From contig WRDO01000013.1 of NCBI GenBank assembly GCA_009779755.1, forward strand, positions 1 through 64,000: a stretch of 64,000 nucleotides of DNA, read 5' to 3'. This DNA is from Defluviitaleaceae bacterium. GTDB taxonomy: Bacteria > Bacillota > Clostridia > Lachnospirales > WQUN01. Both the position numbers and the translations under genes were made by a program. Shown one piece after another: positions 7,703 to 18,039 of the stretch. The notes below the pieces were generated by a model. The model did no database searches, was not told the DNA's origin, and saw only the letters and a program-made list of their open reading frames with translations. Numbering within the stretch: position 1 is the first letter of the stretch; each line of letters starts with the position of its first letter.

Positions 7703-8591
7703 TGGCGAAATCGGATTGACCCGCTGCCCGATTTGCCCGCACGCCTGCGCCATACCCGAAGGCGGGACGGGTTATTGCGGCATCCGCACGAACAAAGGCG
7801 GACGCATCCGATCCGAAACCTACGGCATCGTATCCGGCATCGCGCTTGACCCCATCGAAAAAAAGCCCTTGCGGCGGTACCGCGAGGGCTCGATGATTTT
7901 ATCCGTCGGAGGGTATGGGTGTAATCTGCGTTGCCCGTTCTGCCAAAACAGCCATATCGCGGCTACCGCGGGGGTAGACCGCGAAGCGATTCGTGCCATG
8001 ACGCCTGTTACGCCCGCCGAACTCACCGCGATGGCTGTCAAATATATACCCAAAGGCAACATCGGCGTCGCTTATACGTACAACGAACCGCTGATCAACT
8101 ACGAATACCTCCTCGATTGCGCCAAGGCCGTACGTGAAGCGGGCCTAAAGAATGTACTCGTTACCAACGGCTTGATCAACCCCGAGCCGCTGGAGGTCTT
8201 GCTTCCCTACATCGATGCGATGAACATTGACCTTAAGGGGTTTACGGAGGATTTTTACAGTCGTATGGCGGGGCGCTCCGTTTCGGGCAATAAAAATTCC
8301 CCCGAAGGGGGAGCGTCTTTTCTTGATACGGTGAGGGATACGATTGCACGCGCGTATAACCGCTGCCATATCGAGGTCACGACATTAATCATTCCCGATG
8401 AAAACGAAACCCACATCGAACCCATCGCGCGATGGTTGTCCGAACGTTCGCCGGAGATTCCTTACCATATCTCCCGCTTTTTCCCGCGGCACCGTTATGC
8501 GGACAGGGAACCCACACCGCCGCAAACCATCCATACCCTCGCGCAGACCGCCCGCAAATACCTTAAGCATGTATACGCGGGTAACCTTTGA
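7695..8591 (+). CDS. amrS: AmmeMemoRadiSam system radical SAM enzyme
   Basis: The 298-aa protein belongs to the pyruvate-formate-lyase-activase-like radical SAM group. The cluster motif is CNLRCPFC in GGYGCNLRCPFCQNS, and an N-terminal cysteine group CPICPHACAIPEGGTGYCG is typical of the AmrS family. TYNEPLINYE and the NIDLKGFTEDFY segment fit the barrel. An oddity is a 14-codon palindromic stretch at about residues 194-207 (8274-8315) between GFTEDFYSRMAG and FLDTVRDTI, absent from what I expect of the family. It overlaps the Memo-AMMECR1 gene and ends 7 bases before the converging Hpt gene. Target unknown. Confidence 0.9.
   Translation: MNDGEIGLTRCPICPHACAIPEGGTGYCGIRTNKGGRIRSETYGIVSGIALDPIEKKPLRRYREGSMILSVGGYGCNLRCPFCQNSHIAATAGVDREAIRAMTPVTPAELTAMAVKYIPKGNIGVAYTYNEPLINYEYLLDCAKAVREAGLKNVLVTNGLINPEPLEVLLPYIDAMNIDLKGFTEDFYSRMAGRSVSGNKNSPEGGASFLDTVRDTIARAYNRCHIEVTTLIIPDENETHIEPIARWLSERSPEIPYHISRFFPRHRYADREPTPPQTIHTLAQTARKYLKHVYAGNL
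8274..8315. repeat. 42-bp in-frame palindrome inside the radical SAM gene (element E)
   Basis: Two nested inverted repeats, CGCTCC/GGAGCG outside and TTCGGG/CCCGAA inside, form a hairpin of exactly 42 bases (14 codons). It encodes RSVSGNKNSPEGGA, a low-complexity, loop-like peptide. Length, GC-rich arms and codon-preserving size suggest a small palindromic insertion like those in recD2. Confidence 0.5.
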
Positions 8592-8598
8592 TTCCCGA

Positions 8599-8955
8599 TC
8601 AGGATTCCTTAGCCACGAAATCCGCGATCGCATCGATTACGACCGCGACCAATTCCCCCAGTTGCGGCACCAAATGGCTTGCGTCTTGTTCCTGTTTGGC
8701 AAGGACTTCCATTTCCCCCGAAAGTTTGGAAAGCGTGGGGAAACCCAAATTCCCCGATGTCCCTTTAATCGCGTGGGCGGCGAACACGATGCGTTCATGG
8801 TCCCCGGATTTGATCGCTTCCATTACCTCGTCCGCCATTTGCCGTACCTTAAACCGCCCGAGCATGGTAATGTAGAGCTTTTTGTTGTTCATTATCCGTT
8901 TAATACCCTCCGCCGCGTCGATGTGGGGCAGGTAGGCTTCGTAATTATCCATCAT
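8599..8955 (-). CDS. Stand-alone histidine phosphotransfer (Hpt) protein
   Basis: This 118-aa protein is one Hpt four-helix domain. The phospho-accepting histidine lies in [15 protein letters not shown] (about residue 63), with the usual K-G-S/T-N-G pattern around it. It would relay phosphate between hybrid kinases and response regulators; the two hybrid kinases at 32694-39081 already carry their own Hpt domains, so its partner is unclear. The ATG overlaps the gyrA stop (ATGA), an odd operon position for a signalling protein. A second ATG follows immediately. Confidence 0.85.
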   Translation of the reverse strand: MMDNYEAYLPHIDAAEGIKRIMNNKKLYITMLGRFKVRQMADEVMEAIKSGDHERIVFAAHAIKGTSGNLGFPTLSKLSGEMEVLAKQEQDASHLVPQLGELVAVVIDAIADFVAKES

Positions 8956-11510
8956 TCATCGGTCCCTTCCGATTCGTTTTCATTTTCCGCGTCCCGTTCC
9001 GAAGCGGCGTGGGCGGGATCATCGCTTTTCGCGTCGTTTTCACCCGTAACGGAATCAACGATCCCGTTCGCCCCATCCACGATCTTCGCCAGCGCCACGA
9101 CGGTTGTCCCTTCGTCCATTTGAATCAACTTTACCCCTGAGGCGTACCGCCCCTGTACGCTGATATCCGCTATACGGATACGGATGATCACGCCTTCGGA
9201 GTTGATGAGCATCAGTTCATCGTTTTCGTTGTCCCGTCCGCAGGCGGTGATGCCCACCAGCGTCCCCGTGCGTTCGCCGGTCTTATATACGATGATACCC
9301 AAACCGCCCCGACTCTGCCCGCGGCAATCCGCCAAGAGCGTGCCCTTGCCGTACCCTTTGGAGGATACGAGTAAAACCTGCTCGTCGGCTACGGTCGCGC
9401 CTACTACGCGGTCACCCGTGCGCAGCTTGATGCCGCGGACGCCCGAAGCCGTACGCCCCATCGAACGTACCTGTTCCTCGGCGAAGCGTATGGCGCGTCC
9501 CCTTTCGGTGGCGATAAATATTTCGCGCTGACCGTCGGAACGTAATACCGCGATTAAACCGTCGTCCTCGCGTATCGTCAACGCCGTGAGGCCCGATTTA
9601 TTGATATTCGCAAACGCGGAGAGGCGTGTACGCTTCACCACGCCGTTACGCGTCACCATAATCAGGTATTCGTCGTTTTCCGCGGTATGGGTCGAGATCG
9701 GGATCATGGCGGCGATCGTTTCGCCGCCGTTTAAGTTAAGCAAATTGACAAGTGCCATGCCGCGTGCGGTCCTTCCCGCGAGGGGTATCTCGAAGGCGCG
9801 CATACGGTACACGCGGCCGAAGTTGGTGAAGAATAATATTTGGTCGTGGGTGCTGGATACGAACAAATCCTTCACCCAGTCCTCCTCGCGGGTCTTTACG
9901 CCCACCACGCCGCGCCCGCCCCTGCCTTGGGCGCGATAGGTATCAAGGGGGAGGCGTTTGATGTAATTCAAATGCGAAAGGGTAACGACCGATTCCTCTT
10001 CGTCGATCAGGTCCGCGTCGAGGATTTCGCCCACGTCATGCAGGATGGCGGAGCGGCGTTCGTCCCCGAAGCGTTTTTGTACGGCGGTGATTTCCTCCGC
10101 GAAAACTTCCAACAGGCGATCGTCGCTGGCGAGGATATGGCGCAGCTCGGTGATTAGTGTCATAAGTTCGGCGTATTCTTTTTCGAGGCGGTCCTTTTCC
10201 AATCCCGTAAGAGCACGTAAGCGCATGTCCACGATGGCTTGTGCTTGGATATCTGTAAAGCCGAAACGTTCGATTAATTTTTCCTTGGCTTCGTTGGCGT
10301 CCGCGCTGGCGCGTATCAAGGCGATGATTTCGTCGATATGGTCGAGCGCTTTGAGTAAGCCTTCTAATATATGCGCGCGGCGTTCGGCTTTATCCAAGTC
10401 AAATTGCGTACGGCGCGTGATGACGTCTTTTTGATGGACGATGTAGTGCTCGATGAGTTCGGCGAGGTTCAATATCTTCGGCTCGTTATTCACGAGCGCG
10501 AGCATGGTGATGCCGTAGCTTTGCTGGAGAGAGGACATTTTATAGAGCTGGTTTAATATCACGTTGGCGTTGGCGTCGCGGCGCAGCTCGATGACGATGC
10601 GTACGCCCATGCGGTTGGATTCGTCGCGGATATCGGTGATGCCTTCAACTTTCCGTTCCTTTACGAGGTCGGCGATCTTTTTCACGAGCTCGGCTTTGTT
10701 CACCTGATACGGCACGGCGGTGACGCGGATTTGCTCGCGGCCGCTTGCGCCCGGCATGGGTTCGATCTCCACATCCGCACGCACCACCACGCGCCCGCGG
10801 CCCGTTTTATAAGCCTCGCGTACGTGCGCCGTACCCAGCACCGCGCCGCCCGTGGGGTAGTCGGGAGCCTTTACGATATCGATCAACGTCCCCAGCGACG
10901 TTTCCTTGCCCTCGCGCATGTCGGCCACGCGCGTCAGTATGGCGTCGATCACGTCTTTTAAGTTGTGCGGCGGGATATTTGTGGCCATACCCACGGCAAT
11001 ACCCGTGGAACCGTTGACCAGCAGATTCGGGAAACGCGCGGGCAATACGGACGGTTCCTGATACGAGCCGTCGTAGTTGTCCACGAAGTTGACCGTTTCC
11101 TTGTCGATATCCTGCAGCATTTCCATGGAAAGGCGCGTCAATTTCGCTTCGGTATAACGGTCGGCGGCGGGGTCGTCCCCGTCCATGGAGCCGAAGTTGC
11201 CGTGGCCGTCCACCAACGGATACCGAATCGAAAAATCCTGCGCCATACGCACCATCGCGTCGTAGATCGCCAGATTACCGTGGGGATGGTAATTACCCAT
11301 CGTGTCGCCCACGATCTTGGCGGACTTACGGTACCCGCCGCCGGGGTTTAAGTTCAATTCCTTCATCGCATAGAGGATGCGGCGATGCACGGGCTTAAGC
11401 CCGTCGCGTACGTCGGGCAACGCGCGCGCGACGATAACGCTCATCGCATAAGCGATGAAGGACTCCTGCATTTCACGGGTTATGTCAACATTTTTAATAC
11501 GGTCGGCCAT
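8952..11510 (-). CDS. gyrA: DNA gyrase subunit A
   Basis: The 852-aa protein has the breakage-reunion domain with active-site tyrosine 119 ([12 protein letters not shown]) and a C-terminal beta-pinwheel that includes a GyrA-box, QGRGGRG, which separates gyrase from topoisomerase IV. It ends in an acidic tail. With GyrB it supercoils DNA using ATP. The quinolone-determining segment reads [10 protein letters not shown] instead of the usual HPHGDSAVYD/E, so the equivalents of E. coli Asp82 and Ser83 are Asn79 and Leu80. Leu at this serine is the classic resistance change. It lies 38 bases after gyrB with a GGAGA site and is on the leading strand leaving oriC. Confidence 0.97.
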   Translation of the reverse strand: MADRIKNVDITREMQESFIAYAMSVIVARALPDVRDGLKPVHRRILYAMKELNLNPGGGYRKSAKIVGDTMGNYHPHGNLAIYDAMVRMAQDFSIRYPLVDGHGNFGSMDGDDPAADRYTEAKLTRLSMEMLQDIDKETVNFVDNYDGSYQEPSVLPARFPNLLVNGSTGIAVGMATNIPPHNLKDVIDAILTRVADMREGKETSLGTLIDIVKAPDYPTGGAVLGTAHVREAYKTGRGRVVVRADVEIEPMPGASGREQIRVTAVPYQVNKAELVKKIADLVKERKVEGITDIRDESNRMGVRIVIELRRDANANVILNQLYKMSSLQQSYGITMLALVNNEPKILNLAELIEHYIVHQKDVITRRTQFDLDKAERRAHILEGLLKALDHIDEIIALIRASADANEAKEKLIERFGFTDIQAQAIVDMRLRALTGLEKDRLEKEYAELMTLITELRHILASDDRLLEVFAEEITAVQKRFGDERRSAILHDVGEILDADLIDEEESVVTLSHLNYIKRLPLDTYRAQGRGGRGVVGVKTREEDWVKDLFVSSTHDQILFFTNFGRVYRMRAFEIPLAGRTARGMALVNLLNLNGGETIAAMIPISTHTAENDEYLIMVTRNGVVKRTRLSAFANINKSGLTALTIREDDGLIAVLRSDGQREIFIATERGRAIRFAEEQVRSMGRTASGVRGIKLRTGDRVVGATVADEQVLLVSSKGYGKGTLLADCRGQSRGGLGIIVYKTGERTGTLVGITACGRDNENDELMLINSEGVIIRIRIADISVQGRYASGVKLIQMDEGTTVVALAKIVDGANGIVDSVTGENDAKSDDPAHAASERDAENENESEGTDE

Positions 11511-11548
11511 GGTTGTCTCCTATAATGTATTGTTGGAAAGGCTTTCTC

Positions 11549-14582
<3,034 letters not shown>

Positions 14583-15755
14583 CTAAGCGGGGCCCCGCAG
14601 GGGTACGATGAGGTATTTTTGGTCATCCAGCCAATTCTCCGGGTAGCTTCCGTCTTCTCCGACTTCGTCGGGCAAACCGCGGACGGTGCACGCGCTCTTC
14701 GGCCCGGAAAATTTTATTACGACCCTTTCTTCTTCAATGACCCGAAGGGCATCAATGATATAACGCGGGTTAAAATAGATGGTCAAATCCTGCCCGTCGG
14801 TACCGCAGGGTATTTCGTCGTGGGCGTGGCCGCGTTCGGCGGTATGGGCGGTGACGGTCAGTTCGTCATCCTTTATCTCCATTTTGATGGGGATCAGCTT
14901 ATTTTCGCCCGCTACGAGGAGTGCGCGTTCCAACGCGTTAAGGAGCTCCGCCCGCCCGATGGTCAGTACCGTATTAAAGTCTTCGTTGAATATCTGGTCG
15001 TAACGGATAAAATCACCGACCAGCAAACGCGAAACGAACGTAAAATCATGCGTGTCGAACACCACGCGGTTTTCGGTAAAATAAAACACCACTTCGGTTG
15101 AATCGTCGTTGGGCAGCACACGGCTCAATTCATGGAGCGCACGCGCGGGGATTACCGCCGAGTGGTTATGGTTCTCAAGCGTCGCGTACGGGAATTTATA
15201 CGAACGGTACGAAATCCGGTGCATATCCACGCTCACGACTTGCAAAAGTCCCTTTTTTATCTCAAACAATTCACCCGTTAGGATCAGCTTGCTTTGGTCC
15301 ATCGACACGGAGAATATCGTTTGCCTGATCATATCCCTCAATTCGGTAGCCGGAACCCTGTAGCGTACGCTTACGTGTTCGAGCTCCTTTTCGGGTATCA
15401 GCGGAAACTCCTCGCCCGGTAAGCCGAATATCTTCATCTTCGCGCGGCCGCAGGTAACCTCCGCCACGCCTTTGTCATCCACCTCTATGCAAATAAAATC
15501 ACCCGGCATCTTGCGCACGATGTCCGTGAACAGCTTCGCGTTAAGCGCGATCATACCGGGTTTCTCCACGTCGGCTTCAAGCACCGCCGTGGTTATGCTC
15601 ATTTCCAAATCATTGCCGCACAACGTAAGCCCTTTGTCCGTACGGGTATATAGCAGCACGCATTCCAAAATCGGTTTGGTTGTACGCGCGCTTACGGCAC
15701 GCCCCACCAAGTTCAACCCTTCCAGCAATATCCCTTTGTCGCAATTGAGCTTCAT
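14583..15755 (-). CDS. dnaN: DNA polymerase III sliding clamp (beta subunit)
   Basis: The 390-aa protein begins MKLNCDKGILLEGLNLVGRA and runs through the three clamp domains, ending YLIVPLRGPA, close to the family C-terminal VMPMR/L pattern. I use the ATG at 15755 with a GGGGAAA site; a longer ORF reading reaches 15854 but has no family similarity. The dimer encircles DNA and tethers the polymerase. It sits downstream of dnaA across a 756-bp gap that contains DnaA boxes and two palindromes, and it leads straight into recF. Confidence 0.96.
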   Translation of the reverse strand: MKLNCDKGILLEGLNLVGRAVSARTTKPILECVLLYTRTDKGLTLCGNDLEMSITTAVLEADVEKPGMIALNAKLFTDIVRKMPGDFICIEVDDKGVAEVTCGRAKMKIFGLPGEEFPLIPEKELEHVSVRYRVPATELRDMIRQTIFSVSMDQSKLILTGELFEIKKGLLQVVSVDMHRISYRSYKFPYATLENHNHSAVIPARALHELSRVLPNDDSTEVVFYFTENRVVFDTHDFTFVSRLLVGDFIRYDQIFNEDFNTVLTIGRAELLNALERALLVAGENKLIPIKMEIKDDELTVTAHTAERGHAHDEIPCGTDGQDLTIYFNPRYIIDALRVIEEERVVIKFSGPKSACTVRGLPDEVGEDGSYPENWLDDQKYLIVPLRGPA

Positions 15756-15819
15756 AATTTCCCCTTTCCGACTCAACGATGGTTTTATATACATAATTAT
15801 ATTTAAAGCAGTAGCAGTA

Positions 15820-16010
15820 ATAGGGGCTGTGGATTGGTGGAAAAGTGCCTCCAAGCCATATATATCATACCTTTACCCTGTTGAAGAAGCTGTCGAAAAC
15901 ACAGGGACAACCATTCAAAATATCCACACATTCCACATGGTTTATTATACCTTAAATTTATCCACATTTCATCTGTTTTCGTCCACATATATTTCAACAG
16001 TTTTTCCACA
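15820..16010. other. DnaA-box cluster between dnaA and dnaN (oriC, part 1)
   Basis: A consensus box TTATCCACA lies at 15958-15966, with near-consensus boxes ATATCCACA (15920-15928), TCGTCCACA (15979-15987) and TTTTCCACA (16002-16010). Weaker inverted copies (TGTGGATTG, GGTGGAAAAG) lie at about 15826-15845. The AT-rich stretch 15939-15960 among the boxes is a candidate unwinding element. No gene lies between 15756 and 16511. Confidence 0.75.
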
Positions 16011-16035
16011 GGTTTTTGTAGGTTGCTTGTAAACT

Positions 16036-16218
16036 CCTCGCGGGCGGAACAGCGCGGCGCGGGTTGCTTTGTTATATGTTTCCCGCTGTGTATCGGGCGC
16101 TTGGAAGGTAGTGGGTTCACTTTCACTTGAAGGCGAAGTCGCGAAAGTGAACCCACTACCCTCCAAGCGACGAAGCGTAACGTGCCCTCGATAGGCCCGC
16201 GCCGTTCCGCCCGCGAGG
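16036..16218. repeat. 183-bp imperfect palindrome (element B) in the dnaA-dnaN gap
   Basis: Outer arms match over about 22 bp (CCTCGCGGGCGGAAC at 16036 against its reverse complement ending at 16218). The inner 26-bp arms flanking a loop near 16127-16145 match with a single mismatch (GGTAGTGGGTTCACTTTC core). The middle of the arms has diverged. Its loop is the reverse complement of the loop in element C, over the core GCGACTTCGCCTTCAAGT. It adjoins the DnaA boxes. Confidence 0.7.
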
Positions 16219-16350
16219 TTGCACGGAAGACGGGAGGAAAGACGCCGAGGACTGTGATAATAATAAAAAATGCGATATTTCCGGGTTTTTTGATAATAAC
16301 GGTAAAAGTTTTTTATTCGCCTGATAATAACGAGGGTATGTCATCTTCAC

Positions 16351-16492
16351 CGCCGGGGCGAGGGTGTTCTCCCGTTAATGCCTTGGGTGGTAAGAGAGGG
16401 GGTTCCGCTGAGCGACTTCGCCTTCAAGTGAAGCGGAACCCCCTCTCTTATCACCCATCCGTGAGCCTTGGCGGAGCACCCTCCCCCCGGCG
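16351..16492. repeat. 142-bp imperfect palindrome (element C) downstream of dnaA
   Basis: Outer arms begin CGCCGGGGCGAGGGTG and pair with 16477-16492. The inner arms TAAGAGAGGGGGTTCCGCT (from 16390) pair perfectly with the matching bases ending near 16450. The loop is the inverted copy of that in element B. Element C begins 20 bases from the dnaA stop codon, so it could also serve as its terminator. Confidence 0.7.
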
Positions 16493-16511
16493 TTCGTACA
16501 CATAGCGGGCA

Positions 16512-17840
16512 CTACTCCCCTTTTATCGTCTTTTCCAATTCAGCGATAACTTCACGCAATCTTTCATCATATTCGAGTTCCGCGGCTATTTTTTCGCAGG
16601 AATGGATGACGGTTGTGTGGTCGCGGCCGCCGAATTGCTTGCCTACGTCGGGCAGGGATACTTCCATCAGCTTGCGGCACAGGTACATGGCTATTTGGCG
16701 GGGGAAGACGATATTTTGGGTACGGCGGCGGCTGTTTAGTTCTTCCGGGGTGAGGTTGAAGTGGGTGGATACGATTTTTTGGATATAGGGGACGGTGATT
16801 TCCGGCGGGATGTGGCCTTTTAGCTGGTCTTTGAGGGCGGTTTCGGCCAATTGGAGGGAAATGGGGACGTTGGAAAGGCGGGCATAGGCGGTGATTTTAT
16901 TGAGCGCGCCTTCCAGATCGCGGATATTGGATACGACGTTACGCAGGATAAATTCCTTGACGACGGCGGGGATGTCCAGGTTTTCGCGGCGTAGTTTTTT
17001 TTCGAGGATTGCGGCGCGGGTTTCGTAGTCGGGCATGGTGATATCGACTTGAAGCCCCATGGAGAAACGTGAGGTCAGGCGGTCCTCGAGCCCGGCGAGT
17101 TTGTTTGGGGGCAGGTCGCTGGTGATGACGATTTGCTTGTTGTTGTTATAGATATCGTTGAAGGTATGGAACATTTCCTCTTGGGTGGATTCCTTACCTT
17201 CCAGGAATTGTACGTCGTCTATCAGGAACAGGTCGCAGTCGCGGTATTTGTATTTGAATTGCAACGCGGTTTGCTCCCTCAGGGCGGTGATGAACTCGTT
17301 GGTGAATGTTTCCGACGAAACGTAACGTACCTTCATGTCGGGGAAGTTTTCGCTTACTTGGTTCCCGATGGAGTGGATGAGGTGCGTCTTGCCCAAGCCT
17401 ACGCCGCCGTACAGGAATAAGGGGTTGTACCCCTCCGCGCCGGGTGTTTCGGACACGGCTTTGGCCGCGGCGAAGGCCAGTTGGTTGCATTTTCCCTCCA
17501 CGAAGGTTTCGAAGATATAGCGGGACGATAGGTTCGTCTTGTTATAGTTATCGTTCCTCTTACGGGCGGGGCCGGATTCGGAGAGGTCCTCGGGTGAAAT
17601 GATGCGTACCTCCAAGGCGTCGAAGCCGACATCCGCCGCTTCGCAGAGGCAACGGGTGATATCGAATAAATACCGTTTAACGATCGACGGTTTTTGGAAG
17701 TCGTTGGGGGTCTTGAGGAAGACGACCCCGTTATCGTACGCATGGGGCGTAAGCGTCTTGATAACGGTCGTATAGGTAGCTTCGGTGACGACGTCACGCA
17801 ACAGGTTCGCCGCTTTTGCCCAAATCGTGCCCAGATCCAT
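16512..17840 (-). CDS. dnaA: Chromosomal replication initiator DnaA
   Basis: The 442-aa protein has an N-terminal helicase-loading domain (to about 85), a short linker, an AAA+ ATPase with Walker A GGVGLGKTHL and Walker B LFLIDDVQFL, and the C-terminal DNA-binding domain with GGRDHTTVIHSCEKI. It binds DnaA boxes and opens oriC. Boxes lie on both sides of the gene (15820-16010 and 17861-17996), the bipartite layout known from Bacillus. The ATG has a GAGGTTT site. Boxes in its own promoter region suggest autoregulation. Confidence 0.98.
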   Translation of the reverse strand: MDLGTIWAKAANLLRDVVTEATYTTVIKTLTPHAYDNGVVFLKTPNDFQKPSIVKRYLFDITRCLCEAADVGFDALEVRIISPEDLSESGPARKRNDNYNKTNLSSRYIFETFVEGKCNQLAFAAAKAVSETPGAEGYNPLFLYGGVGLGKTHLIHSIGNQVSENFPDMKVRYVSSETFTNEFITALREQTALQFKYKYRDCDLFLIDDVQFLEGKESTQEEMFHTFNDIYNNNKQIVITSDLPPNKLAGLEDRLTSRFSMGLQVDITMPDYETRAAILEKKLRRENLDIPAVVKEFILRNVVSNIRDLEGALNKITAYARLSNVPISLQLAETALKDQLKGHIPPEITVPYIQKIVSTHFNLTPEELNSRRRTQNIVFPRQIAMYLCRKLMEVSLPDVGKQFGGRDHTTVIHSCEKIAAELEYDERLREVIAELEKTIKGE

Positions 17841-17860
17841 AAGAAACCTCGCTTTTCGAT

Positions 17861-17996
17861 TTATCCACAGCGCTTTCCACAGGCTGTTGATAAATAGCCG
17901 TTTATGTAGGCTTGTACCCGTTGATTATAGCAAAAAAAAGCGGCGATTTCCACAGGCCGTAAACAGGTTTTACCGCGGTTTCCACAACGGCTCCAC
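17861..17996. other. DnaA-box cluster upstream of dnaA (oriC, part 2)
   Basis: The dnaA-recD2 divergent gap (17841-18039) holds TTATCCACA (17861-17869) and near-matches CTTTCCACA (17873-17881), TGTTGATAA as an inverted box (17885-17893), ATTTCCACA (17946-17954), GTTTCCACA (17978-17986) and a weak GGCTCCACA just after. Genes run away from this region on both sides, as expected at a bidirectional origin. Confidence 0.75.
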
Positions 17997-18002
17997 AGGC
18001 AG

Positions 18003-18033
18003 TTAACAGAATAATCAACACATATGATACAAT
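18003..18033 (+). promoter_or_regulatory. Candidate promoter of recD2, possibly leaderless
   Basis: TTAACA (18003-18008) and TACAAT (18028-18033) are separated by 19 nt. The recD2 ATG begins 7 bases after the -10 box, about where transcription should start, and there is no Shine-Dalgarno sequence. Confidence 0.4.
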
Positions 18034-18039
18034 CCTTAT

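Noticed and set aside
8952-11510. Possibility that the GyrA-like gene is topoisomerase IV subunit ParC
   Set aside because: It follows gyrB at the origin and has a GyrA-box (QGRGGRG) in the C-terminal domain.
15472-16505. Several ORFs of 64-186 codons in the dnaA-dnaN gap
   Set aside because: They overlap dnaN or run through DnaA boxes and palindromes, lack ribosome sites and have no protein-like composition.
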